Part shown: piece after piece, positions 15,201 through 28,594 of the stretch
Layout: every line of letters starts with the position of its first letter
Numbering within the stretch: position 1 is the first letter of the stretch
Assembly: GCF_028372415.1 (NCBI RefSeq)
Contig: NC_092878.1
Coordinates: 136,642,750 to 136,706,749, forward strand
Source: Notamacropus eugenii
Lineage: Eukaryota; Chordata; Mammalia; Diprotodontia; Macropodidae
Length of the DNA: 64,000 nucleotides
Direction of reading: 5' to 3'
Position numbers and translations under genes: made by a program
Notes under the pieces: model-generated
What the model saw: only the letters and a program-made list of their open reading frames with translations
What the model was told of the DNA's origin: nothing
Databases searched by the model: none

Positions 15201-18200
15201 AATGTCCTATATTGCAGCCAGAGCCATTTAACCTAAAATCTTTTAAGTTCAAGTAACTTAATGGACAACTGTATGACCTTATTAACGTACATGAATTACT
15301 TATGGAGTAGAAGGGAGATGACAGGAGGTATATATGCACAAAAGATTCAGGACTAAAAGATTATGTAGTATCTTTGTAGTGGTTATAAACTTCTAGGAGG
15401 CATACAAATATAATATTGTTGTTTGTCCTTCATTCTCAAAAAGGACGATGCCATGACATGCAAATGGCTAGGAAGACCTAGGTTCAAGCCTTTCTTCTGA
15501 AATACTCTAGGTAATTCTCTTACGATTATAAATTACAGACAAGTAGAGTGAGTGACCACATCAGGTCTTTCCTACGCTGAGGAAATCACAGCTCTGAAAC
15601 TTTGTACAAAGCAAATTAAACCTTCTGGGACATGCTCAAAAGGTTTACCTGTTCTGTAGTGGATGTTTAACGTAGTGTTCAGGGTTGGCAACCTCCTGAT
15701 TGGTTTCAGTTTTTTCTTCTTCTGCAGGTGGGGGATTAGGAGTGGTGGTGGTTTCCTACAGGAAAATAACAAAATATATGATTAAAATCTGGTCTACAAT
15801 AAGTTTCATTTAACTTAATCTTCAAATGTCAACTCCATTTTACAAGCAGACGTCTCACATAATTCTTTTTTCACAAAAAATTTTAACATCATTTTTCTAA
15901 GTTCCAAATTCTCTCTATCTCTCCCCCACCCATCAAGGCAAGCAAAACTTCATTACTCATGAAATTACGCAAAACATTTCTATGTTAGCAATGTTGCCTC
16001 TCTTTCCCCGCAAAAGGCAAGAAAAACAATGAGTCAATCTGCATTTTCCAGTCTTTTGGAACTGTCTTGGACCACAGTAGCTAGATCTTTCACAGCTGAT
16101 CACTGTTACAATATTGCCGCTACTGTATACAACGTTCTCCTGGTTCTACTCACTTCACTTTGTTTGCATTAGTCATGTAAGTCATTGTAGGTTTTTTCTT
16201 CCTCATTATTTCTATATAGCACAATAATATTCCATCACAATCACATCAACAATTCATTCAGTCATTTCCCAGTTCAGAGGCATCCCTTCAATTTCCAGTT
16301 CTTTGAAGTAGATCACATATTATTTTAGCAAGTGGCATGGTCCAAGTAAAGTCATCATTAGAATACAAGGATTTAAATTTTTCACAAGTGTAATGTTACA
16401 TTAATCTAAATTCACCAGACAATTATTAAATAGCTGTTAGATACAAGTCTTTTTTTCTAGATTCTCATTACCAAGAAAATAGATTACTATTAATTCTATT
16501 ATCAGGTTAACTACTCCTTATGAACGATTGGTACCTTTCCTCTCCATGTGAAAATCTTACATATCATTAAGGATATATACAAACTTTGAGATAAAAATTT
16601 GAAAAATCTACTATTTTAACAGTTATACTAAAAAAAAAAACACCAAAACCTCTGTACTAAGAAAGTCAAAATCATTTAGAAATTTAGTAAATTTTGTCAT
16701 TATAATCACCAAAGCAAAGAAAGGAAATGAATGATGTTATTATTTCAAGGACTACGGAAGATATAGTGGCCTCCTTACTACTGATATAATCAATGAATCA
16801 GTGATTAAAATATGTTCCCAATGACTTTGGCTCCTTCTCCCGAACCTCTTGGATGTGAGAATTATTTCCTAATGAAGATATTATACTATGTCTAAAAAAA
16901 AAAAAAAAAAAAGATTAACTTGTTTACTGCTCAAAAATAAGCAATGGGACATAAACACATTTTAAGAAAATATTAATGGAAATATAGGAATCTTAGATGG
17001 GAAAATGTGTTTCTGAACTTAATTCTAGCATATGAATATCACAAAAACAATCAGGAAGAAACCTAGTAACTCTAAGGCCTACGTCACACATGCAGTCTCC
17101 GTCCTCTTCTTCCAAGTTCTTTCCAAGACAGACTTCACAGACATTCAGCACAGGAGAATATAACAGAGAAATTGAGGAGTTAGAATACATGGGCATTAGT
17201 TATAGTGCTGCAAGCAGTCTTTCATGTGGCCACAGAACGCAAACTGGGAAGAGAGTTGGCCAGAGGAAGAGCGATGGCAGCTCCACACTAAGGGGAGGCC
17301 ATGCCAAGGTAGTTTTACTTTAGCAATTTCCCTTTTTCCAGAATTTCCAAGAGAACAAGCCCATTTAAACAATGAAGTTGAATCTGGGCTTGTGTATTCT
17401 TCTCACCCTTAATTTTTTTTCTAATTTGTTTACCTTTATTCTAACTGGACATGACTTGACTTTACATACAAAAGCTAAAACTGAAATTGCGTTCTATCAG
17501 TAACTAGTTTTTCCTGCCTTAAGACACATTCATTTTCCTTTTGTATATTATTCAATGGTTTATCCAAGTTCTCAGAAAGAACTATCATTGAAGTCTCATG
17601 CTTGAGTTAACTATTGACCCCCAGGCCACATTCATTTCTTTATAACTAGCTCTAAATTATTTTTTCCTGTGTCCACCATTAAAGTCACAAAGTATCAGGC
17701 TATGCTGACTTAACCTGGAAGATATGGTTTAGATCTTCACAAAGTTTCTCAAGGTCTTCACCCTGAAAAAGATGTTTTGGGGCAGTAACTTTCATCATAG
17801 CTTTCTTGCTATTTGTCATGCTCACCAAGAGCACTTAAAAGGGAGAAGACAAAGAGAAACAGATTCTTTTGGTCCTTGGGTATACAATGAAACCAACTTG
17901 GCCACTAAACTTTATTTGTGTAACTCTTAAGAGGTCATTAACCTTCCATTCATCAGCAACTTTTGTGTTTTATTTCATTTATATGATGAATGTGCTCAAA
18001 ATCAATGTTTTAGACCTTCAATACTATTTCCAACCTAGTCACTGTATAAAGGTCATATATTTACAAGTAAACATCAATTACAAGACTTCAGTGTTGAGAT
18101 TTCTAAGAACTGTGTCAATTCTTACAACCTAGGACCTGCCAAAGTATGTGTCCAGCTGACATAACTTTCAAAGACCTAAGGGTTACTTCCATGCAGGAGG

Positions 18201-21200
18201 CATCAGATTTTGTGATAGAATGGCCATAAATGATCAATAAGTGAAAAGCCACACCAGAGCTTACTTCCAACTGTCATCCACTCAAATTTCACTTTACTTT
18301 CCTTAAAGAAAGATCAGGGAAAAAAGAAGCAATAAGATGGAAAAAAAATCAAATATTAGTAATTAATAATTTTGACCCTCAGAAATAAATATATATTAAC
18401 TGAGTCAAAATGTAAAGACATCTAAAACATCAAGATTGAGACTTATCAAAGTATCAAAATGTTACTCCATTTCTACCATGGTAGCTTACTACTATCAGTC
18501 TTTTCCGTATTTTCTGCTGATCTAAATATGAATGGGACAAAATGACAAAAAGCAGGATATAGGTGATGGGCCAGCTGGTCTTTCTGTACCTTAGGGGGTT
18601 AGAAATGAGTGTGATTACCCCTCAAAGAAGGTATTAAATGCCTCAAAAGTTTTGGTTTCTTAAAATTCAAGCTGTATACATAGGTTTCAATTAATTTAAT
18701 TTAATTAATCTAAAATTAATTTATCTAAAATTAAATTAAAATCTAAAATTAATTTAAAATTGATCTAAAATTAATTTAAAAAAAAAAATAACCATTTTGG
18801 CAAAAAAGTAAAGTTACTTTTCTGTATCACACATTTGCCCTGAGAGAAGCAGTGGATTCCAGTCATGTTTTTGAAGTCTTCAAACAGAGGCTGAATGACT
18901 GCGTGAAAAGAGATGAGAGAATGGACTTCTTTCATGAATGAACTAAATGGACCATGGAAGTCCCCAGCAACTACCAAATTCCGTGATTCAAACTGCATTC
19001 ACGTTAACATAAATGTATTAATTAATGGAACTTTAACAAATACCACGGAAACAACAGAATAATAACATGGAAACATCACCCACCCTCACACGTGACACTT
19101 TTGCTAGTACCTCAACAACCACCCTGTCAGTAGTAAAAGAATTACACTAACTTAACTGAGGACACACACCGATAAAGTAAATGTCTACACTTGGTGTCAC
19201 ATAGCTTAGAAAAGGGAGGACTAGAATTGGAACCTAGGTTTCTTATGAAATTCAAAACTTAGACCCCTTATTTACTTATTTTTGCCTCTGCCCAATAACA
19301 TTCCGGCCTCCGTTTAAAAAGCATATTAAAAAGAGTAAAATGCTCAAATTTGATATTTTCCATTACTCTTTAAAGTCAACCTTTAGGAAACAAATTTTCT
19401 TTTGTCTTTAGTAAGTTTTAATCACTGTTCGGTGAAACTAAGCTTAGGACTGACTGCCAGTATAGTTTACCACCTACTCAATTCAGCTAGCTGGCACAGT
19501 AGATACAGCAGAGAACCTGCAGTCAGAAAACTCGAGTTTCGATGTGGCTCTAACCAGTGAAAAATAAGCTCCCAGGCTAGGTGCAATAGCACAGGCTAGC
19601 AATATCTTTCTACCACAAAGATTGAGGCCAATGGATGTGTCAGAGCTACATACAGCGGGGCTAAGGTTCACCTGGTACCTGTATTAATGACACCAAGGTG
19701 AGTCCCTAGGAGCAGTGGGCCAGTAGGTCTCCTAAGAAGGGGCAACAAAGCTTTGGGGCCAATCAACGGGGTCAGGGAGTGGTTGTTAACTTTTCTAGCC
19801 TGGGTGAGGTAGGGAGACCTAGTCACACAGAGATATACAGCTGTTAACTGACACATTAAGTCACTTGTCAAGGGCAAGACAATATAAAGACTGGTGTGCT
19901 GGAAGAGTGGACAAGTAATTTTTACTGATGGAATTTCAATTTTTCATTTAAGGCTATATCCAAACTGGTGACAGAAGAAATTCAGGTAAAAATGGTAAGA
20001 TCTTGGAATATTTATACAGTAAGATATCTAACATAAAATATTATTTGGAGATTTTTCACTGGATAGTTTTTCTCACTGAGGAAATGATAAACCAATACAG
20101 AGATAAACTGAAAAACAGAATTCTGAATCCCAAATGGAGGTGAAATACTTCAAACCATGCATTATGCCACATGTCATAAAACGGTTAAGAAATGTAGCTT
20201 GTGAGATGGAGATTTTAAATATGCTTCAATGTCCCAGGACCTTGCTTGACTTTAACCGTTGAAAATTTATGGGCTATAATCAAGGTTAGACAAAAATGGA
20301 TTGTTCATCAAAAGTCACAAAGCCAACTCTGTGAGATGAAAAGATTTGAACCCAAGTTCTCCTAGCTTTAAGGCTGGCCCTCTTTACCACAATGCCTGTC
20401 ATAATAAAATAAAGAGTATACAGAGTGATAGCTCAGAAGCATCTTCAAAGAAAAATTATATTCAGTATACAGAACAAACAATAGCTCCCAAGGATTCAAT
20501 TATCTCTATGCAAATAATTAGAATTTATTTCTTTCCAGTTTCCCATGTCCAAATACCTACTGAGCATCTCTCAACCTGGATGTCCCAAAGGCAGGCCAGG
20601 ACCTCACCAGCTCATGCCAGGATACCTGATGATTGGTCTCCCTCCCTCAAGTTTCTCCCCATTCCAGTCCATACTCCACTCCCACCCACCAGATGTCAAA
20701 TTGATCTTCCGGAAGTACAGGTCAGAACATGCCAAGACCTATATTCAATAAACTCCTGTGGCTCTCCTCCTCCTATCACTTCCAAGATCGAATATAAAAT
20801 CCTATTTGATTTTAAAAGTCCTTCACAACCTGGTTACCTTCGACCTGTCAGTCTTTTTGTATCTTACTCATCCCTCACATAATTTGCAATACAGTAATGC
20901 TGGTCTCCTTGAAATTTTTCCATCTCTAAACTCTGCATTTTCATTGACTGTCCCCCATGAATGGAATGCTCTCCCTCTTCATTCTTGGATCTCCTGACTT
21001 GCCTGGCTTCCTTCAAGTCCCAGCTAAAATCCCATTGTCTTCCTAAAAGAAAACCCTTCCTATTCCTTTCTCCTCCTTCTCCTCTGCTGGTAATCTCCAA
21101 TCTTTCCTGTATACACTGGTTTTTACATAGTTGTTTGTATGTTGTCTCCCCTATTAGACTGGGTTCCTTGAGAGCAAGGATTGCTTTTGCCTTTCTTTGT

Positions 21201-24200
21201 ATCCCTGGCGCATAGTAAGTGCTTGTTGACTTCACATACGGCAAAAAGTTTGCTAACAAAGCCTTTCAACGAAGTTTAGGGGTATTTTTTTTTTATTTGC
21301 TTGTTATAGTTAAGCAAAAAACTAAATTAGCCAGAATCTTCACAACAATTCTGAGTTTACTGTGCTGTGTGCACTTTATATCTTGATTTTTATGCCTGAT
21401 GATTAATAATGAATCATTTTTTAAAATACTCAATCTTTCAAAATGTTTCATATGAAGATTTTTTAAAAGACCCCTCCTCTTCTTTCCCCCTCTAGTTCTC
21501 AAAGATTTAAAACCAGAAAGGATCTTAGAGATATCAATTCTAAATCGCTTATTTTTAAATAAGTGAATGGAAACCCATATCTTGCCCAAAATAAATACAG
21601 ACAGCAAATGGCAGAGAGATGATTTCAGCCCTGTTCCTAACACTCCAAATTCCCTTCTCCTACCTCCTATACCACAATGCCTTTTTAATACTTAAGTTTT
21701 AATATATGTATAAGTTAATAAGTTAAATAAATAAGTTAAAATATATTCGCACACACACATATATACATATATGCGTACATATGTATGTACAGAAAGAAAG
21801 ACAGGTCACAGGACCTGTAACTATTGGCAATGGGAGCCATGGTGAGAAAATCCAATCAAAGCAAAAGCTGATTGGTACTTGCTTATCAATGAAGTCTTCA
21901 AATTGCCTAGGGCCCCAAGAAATTAAATGACTTGACTGGCACTGCTCAGCCAGGCTGTGTCAGAGGCAAGACTTGAACTAGGGCTTCCAGAGTCCTATCT
22001 AAACATCAGTCTCTCTGACAGGATTTTTTTTTTTAGGAAAAGCAATCTTCTGGAAGGAAAATGACCTGAGAGTTGTGAGATTTATTCGATACTTATAAAG
22101 TTCCTGCTACATACCAGGCACCACATTAAGTTGATAGTCCACTGTTCTATAGAAACAAAGGCAAAATCTAAACAGTTCTGGCACTCAAGGTACTTCGAAT
22201 CTACCAGGGAGATCTCTAATCAGAGAAGGGTACTGATACAAGGTTAGAAAAGAATGCAGCACACCTAACCTGAGCTTTGAAGGGAGGAAATCTGGAAGGC
22301 AGAAGTGGGGGGTGGAAGGTGGCAATGGAGAAAATGGGAATGCATTCAAGTGGTCAATGGCTACTTCCATTTCATAGGATGACTAGGAAGTAACCCGATT
22401 TGGCTAGAATACACTACATAAAGGTAACAATATGAAATAAAAGTGAGTTGGGACCAGATTATGAAGGGTTAAAGTACAGTCTGGAGGCAAAAGGGAGCCA
22501 CTGAAAGTTTTTGAAGATGGAAATGGGAGTTGTGAAAGAAGTGATTAGAACAAGCAGAGAAACCAGTAAGGAGACTATTATAGCAGCCTAGCAAGGGGCT
22601 GTGAATGGATACATGAGTACAATCAAGAGGATGTAAAGGGTTAAGGAAAAGTCCAAGATGACTTTGAGATTTTCAGGCTGAGGAACTGGTGTGCCCTTCG
22701 CAAAAACAGGAAAGAGTATGAAGATGGGGACTTGTTTGCAGTTTTGGTCATGTTTAGTTTAAGGTATTGGTAGGACTTTCAGAAAGGGAGGTCCATGAGA
22801 TATTTGATAATGTGGTTATTAAAGTTCAAGAGAAATCTAGATTGTACATATAAATTTAGTGGCTATTTGCACAAAAGGTGATAAGTGAACCCATGGGAAA
22901 TCATCAGGGTTGAGGATAAATAAAGAAAAAAAATACGTTAGTGGATACTCACAATTAGGATACTCAGCAAATAGAACTGGAACAAACAGTAAGTAGAATA
23001 GGTAAGTAAAACCTCAAGAAGATGGAGACTGACAATAAGTCCTGAAATTTAGCTAAGGTGCCAAAAGAAATCACTGGAGGCATTTGGTAGGAAGCCTGTA
23101 GATATGAGACACAGAGAGAGACTGATGCTCCTGAATAAGACAAGATGGGATGGGGGGAAAATAGTGAAACATTTGATCACAGCAAGAACAGAATTAAGGT
23201 TTCTAAGAAAATGGAAACCAATTGGTCACCCATTAATTCAGGGAATGGTTCAACAAACCACATGACATACATTTAATGGATTATTGGGTCCTAAGAAATA
23301 ACAATTATAAGGAACTCAGAGAAACATGGCAAAGGCTTATATGAACTGATGCAGAGTGAAATAAGGAGAAAAAAGAAAACAATATGCAATGCCAACTATA
23401 AAGAAAAAGCAGTTCAATTCTGAGTGATTAAGGTAATTAATCTTGGTCCCTGAAAACAGAAAATGAAACCTTCCTTACCCCTCTCAATAGAGAGGTGGGA
23501 AAGCAGGAGCACAGAATATTGGCTCATATTTGCTGAGGGGAAAGGGGCCACATATGACTCTAAGAGTCTTTACTGCAAGCTAAAGAAGTGGCTGAATCCC
23601 TAGATGAGAAAGTCTAATGACTCCAGTATATAGTTCCTCACCTTACAATTCAATCAGTTATCAATACCTCATCCACTCTCTAAGTGCTCTATTAGAATCA
23701 CATGGGCAAAATTCAGGTGTCATTTTTTCCCTAGGTCATGTCCAGTAGATCAGGGTAAGATATTGAGATGACTAATGTAAATAACTATATTTAACTGCTT
23801 AGGCCTTCTGTCCCACAACCATAAAGTAGGAGCCAGTAAAAAAAAGACTAAAGAGACAGCATTGCCTGGCCAGTCACATCCAAGACAAGGGAACTAAAAC
23901 TGCATTAATATTAATACCAAAATAATACAAGAAAGTTTGAAGAATGTGGAACATATTACTTATCAGACTTATGGATAGGTGAACAATTTACAAATAAATA
24001 AGAGATAGAGAGTAGAGTAAGATGTAAAATTGATAATTTTGGTTACATTACAAAGTTTTTGTAAAAATAAAAACAAGTGTAGCCAAGATCAGAAAGAAGG
24101 CAGAAAAATGGGGGAGGGGGGAAACGGAGAAGGGGAATTTTATAGACAGATTCTCAGATAAAGGTCTCATATCTCAAACATATAAAGAACTCTGTCAAAT

Positions 24201-27200
24201 CTATAAGAATGTGAGTCATTCCCCAATTAATAAATGGTCTAAGGATATGAACAGGCAGTTTTTAGATAAAGAAATCAAAATTTATAATCACATGCTCTAA
24301 TCAAATTTATAATCTAATGCTCTAAATCATTACTGATTACAGAAACCTAAGTTGAAATCTTGAACTATCATTTTACACCTACCAGACTGGCTAAAATGAT
24401 TGAAGGGGAAAGCAACAAATGTTCGAGGGAATGTGGAAAACTTGGGACACTAATTCATTATTGGTGGTACTGTGAACTAATCCAATCATTCTGAAGAGCA
24501 ATCTAGAAATGTGCCCAAAAATTTATTAAACTACCTATATGTTCTAAATATTTATAGCAGCTTTCTTGGTGGTGGCAAAGGCCTGGAAATTGTGGGCACA
24601 CCCATCAATTAAGGGCTCAACAAGTTGGGGAATGAGTGTGATGGAATACTACCTGTGCTACAGAAAATGATGGGCTCAATGATTCTAGAAAAACATGGCC
24701 AGATCTGCATGAAATGAGGAGCAAAATGAGCAGAACCAAGAGAATGCTATATCCAGTAACAGCAACTATTTTAAGAACAACTTTGATAAAATAAGTCATT
24801 CTATTATAAATACCTAAATTAACTACAAAGGGCATTTTAAGAAGTCATTATCTACATCCAAAGAACTGATAAAAAAGAAGTTATGTGTAGAATGATTTTA
24901 CATACACACACACACACACACACATAAACATATACACATGAACATAATGGTAGCCATCTCTGGGGCTGGAAGAGAGCAGGGATGAAAAAATAGGAAAAAA
25001 GAAATTATTATATATTAAAAAGGAATAGCAAGCTGTATGTAACAGATTTGCAGTTTTGTGTATAGTCATCTTTTTCATTATACTAGGTTATGCAAAAGCT
25101 TGTTTTATTCTATAAATTAAAAAATTTTATGCATACAAATTATAAATTAAAATATGAAATTAAAAACATAAATTTTATGTATATATAAATAATATATATA
25201 AAAATATAAAATTTATGTAAATACCAACATTTGGAAGTATCATAGAAGTTTAAAGAAAGGAGAATGCCAATAACTGGTGCTAGGAACCAGAAGTAAACTG
25301 AAAGGATGTTTATAGATTAAACTGTCACATTTAACATTATTTAATACCAAACTCTCCAAAGTGCTTTATAAAAAGTAATCCCTTTTTTAACCCTGCTCCC
25401 TTCCCCAAATGAGAAAATGAAGAGGAAAGAATAAAACCTTGCGGCCTTCTTCCTACAGTGAGGAAGTATTACCTAAACAGGAGTCTCATCTGTTTTTAAG
25501 TACTACCAAATACATTCTTCTTATAGCCGTGACAAGTAGTTATCCAGGATCTGCTTAGCTGCTTCCTGTGACAGGGGCCCACCCCAATGACCTCTCAAAT
25601 TTCCTATCTTTGTTCCTAATTCCTAATGCAGTCCTCTGGAGCAATACAGAAAACACAATTTCTCTTCTACATACAAGACAGCTTTTCAAACGCCCAAGGT
25701 CATTTGACCCACTCAGACATATATTTTCTCCTCTCCAAGCTAACCTCCCCAATTCCCTCAACCAAATATCATATGGCATGGTTTCTAGTCATCTTGGAAG
25801 ACTTGAAGACTCTAATCTATCAATAAACATTCTAATGTGTGTTCTGTTTTGGGTGTCACACTACTCCAGCAGTTGCCTGATCTGGGTAGAGTGGAGAGAA
25901 ACTATTCACGTCTCTGGTTCTGGACACTATCTCTCTTCTCTTAATGCAGTCCCAGATTAAGTTAGCTTTTTGGACCACCATATTACACTGTTGATGCACT
26001 GATCATTATCCAGGGAAAAGTATATTCGGTTAAGGCTCTCCCATATTACCTTTGTGCAGGATTTCCCAATGTTACCTATTAAATTTCATTTTATTATATT
26101 CAAATCATACTACCAATTAAGATACTCAGCTTTTCATTGTCATCCAACAAACATCACCTGCAAACTACGTAATTTTATGTAATCATACAAGTTGTCAACA
26201 AAAATTCTAAATATCACAGGGCCAAAAAAAGATCTCTGAGGCACTGTACACTAGGCAATCGTATAAATTCATAATGAAGTCATTAATGACTATTCTTTAG
26301 GTATCTGGTCAATTGTTCAATCTGAATTAATTTCAATGTACTAGTATATTTATTCCACATCTGACCATCATCTCTACAAGGATAATATGTTTGAAACACA
26401 TTTAGCATATGCTTTTCTGAAATCTAGGTAAACTATTAAACTTACAATATTCTCCTGACCTACCAGAAATTTAACTCAGTTAAATTCCCTTGGAAAGGGA
26501 TGATAATTTAGCTTGACTTGTTCTTGATAAAATCAAGTAAATCTTGGTGACCCATGATTCCATTCTAAATGCTTACAAATCTCTCCTAAATAATAAATTT
26601 TACAATTCTGCCAGGAATATAGAGTTCAAGTTCACCAGTTTATTAAGACAGATAATCCACTAGCTTTTATTAATTACCTACTACATGCCAGACAATGTCA
26701 AGTGCTAGGGAAACAAAGAAAGGCAAAAACACAGCTCCCACTATTAAAGGATCTCACAGCCTAAAAACAACTATGTATAAACGATATATAAAAGATAAAT
26801 TGAGGGTTGTCTCAAAGGGAGGGCACTAAGATTAAGGACTAGGAAAAGCTTTCTGCAAAAGATGGGCCTTTGCTGAAACTTGAAACAAGGAAGCCAGATT
26901 TCCAGATACAGAAGTATATGGAAACACCTCCTTAGAGGAATTAGGATAGTATCTTGCTTGAGGAACAGCAAGGAGGCCTGTGTCACTCAATCACAGAGGG
27001 AAAGTAAACTCTAAGATTAAAAAGGTAAGAAAGGGGCAGGGGAAGAAAGACACCATCAAATCAGAACATCTGCTCACTTTTAGAGAGTCAGTGAGACACA
27101 GCAGATCAAACTCTGGTAGTGAAGTCATTAAGAACTGGGTTCAGGTCCCGGCTCAGACACTCAAGAACTGTATAATCTTGAGTAAGTCACAAGCTGGGGA

Positions 27201-28546
27201 GTCAGGGAGGGAGGAATGAGGTAAGAGAACCAGGCACTGTGCTAAGTGCTTTACAGACACATCACTTCTGATCCTCACAACAACTCTACTAATAATGCCA
27301 TTACTATCCCCATTTTACAGCTGATATCATGATATAAGCCTGAGCCTCCTTACGGGGACAATAATGGCACCTAATTCAGAGCTGTTGCTGAGAACTGAGT
27401 CACACAGTGTAAACCCTTTGGAAATGGAAACTATTCTTAGTAGTATTCAGCAATTTCACGAGGCACGGTATTGAGGGGTATTGACCCTTTCCAGGTCCAA
27501 GTCATGACAGCCACATTAGGTTACCAGAAGTTTTGTCTGCAAAAGAAATAGAAACTTCAAAAAACCTCCTATTTTGAGGCAGCATGATGTATTAGAAGAA
27601 AATTCAACTTGAAATCAGATCAGGTCTGTGTAATGGCTGACACCGGCTGTGTGTCACTCCAACTCTGAGACTGTCTCTTCATCTGTCTAGTGAAGCCATT
27701 ATCATGTGCACTATCTCTCTCATAGAGCTACTATGGACAAAGCTTTACAAACCATTAGAGGAGCTATTTCGTATGTTCCCCTACACCTGATGACACAGCA
27801 TAACATTTCATTACAGAGTAACTAATTTTAATTACATGCCATGTATTATAGGCATACTCTGCCTAACATCTCTAACTGTCCATGAAAAAAATGTATGAGG
27901 CAAAAGAATATTACATAAAACAGTTCCAAAGGAACAAGACTCCAAAATGGAAAAATCAAGTGATTATTACAGCAAAATCTCTTTTCTTTTAGATGAGGTA
28001 TGAATTACTACAAGTTACGTTATACCAGATATGCCTGCTCAAACATTATACGCATTCTAAGAAATGGTGGTAATATCACAGAAAGAAAAGCTGTATCATT
28101 TCAGTCCAACTGATTTTTACATCCTAAATATGCTAAGTGTTTGCTTGGATAGTACTCTGTATATCATCCTGCTGCTGAGCAAAAGGAAAATTGTCCCAAA
28201 TACAATCCATATATATCAAAGCACACAAACCCATTAGCATCTAAACAGAGGGATATAAGGTCAAATTAACTAGATCCTATGAGCGCCTATACTAACTAAA
28301 CACTAGACAATGTCTACAGGACATGTAAAGATACACACAAATTAAATAAACACACTGGGGGAAAAAGTATATTACATATAAGCCTCAAACTTACTGGTGG
28401 TATTCATACTAAGAGGTACTGCCAAACTGTCTCTCTCCCAGTCCCAATAACAATAAAATCCTAATATCTACTCCACATTGTCATCAAAGTCAAACTTCCA
28501 GGCATCATCTATACAAGCAAGAGCAGCTCAGTTGACTCAGGATTGT

Positions 28547-28594
<48 letters not shown>

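Noticed and set aside
17716..17830. Possible short minus-strand exon in EIF4E intron 1 (frame with EDLEKLCEDLNH)
   Set aside because: It is open for only about 40 codons, the donor would be a weak GTTAAG, and it matches no EIF4E isoform sequence I know.
19575..19825. Functional 7SL (SRP) RNA gene
   Set aside because: It is shorter than 7SL RNA and has many substitutions in conserved motifs; a pseudogene or SINE is far more likely.
20346..20882. 178-codon frame in EIF4E intron 1
   Set aside because: It crosses an L2 3' region that has the same sequence type as the other L2 copies in the window, and gives no recognisable protein.
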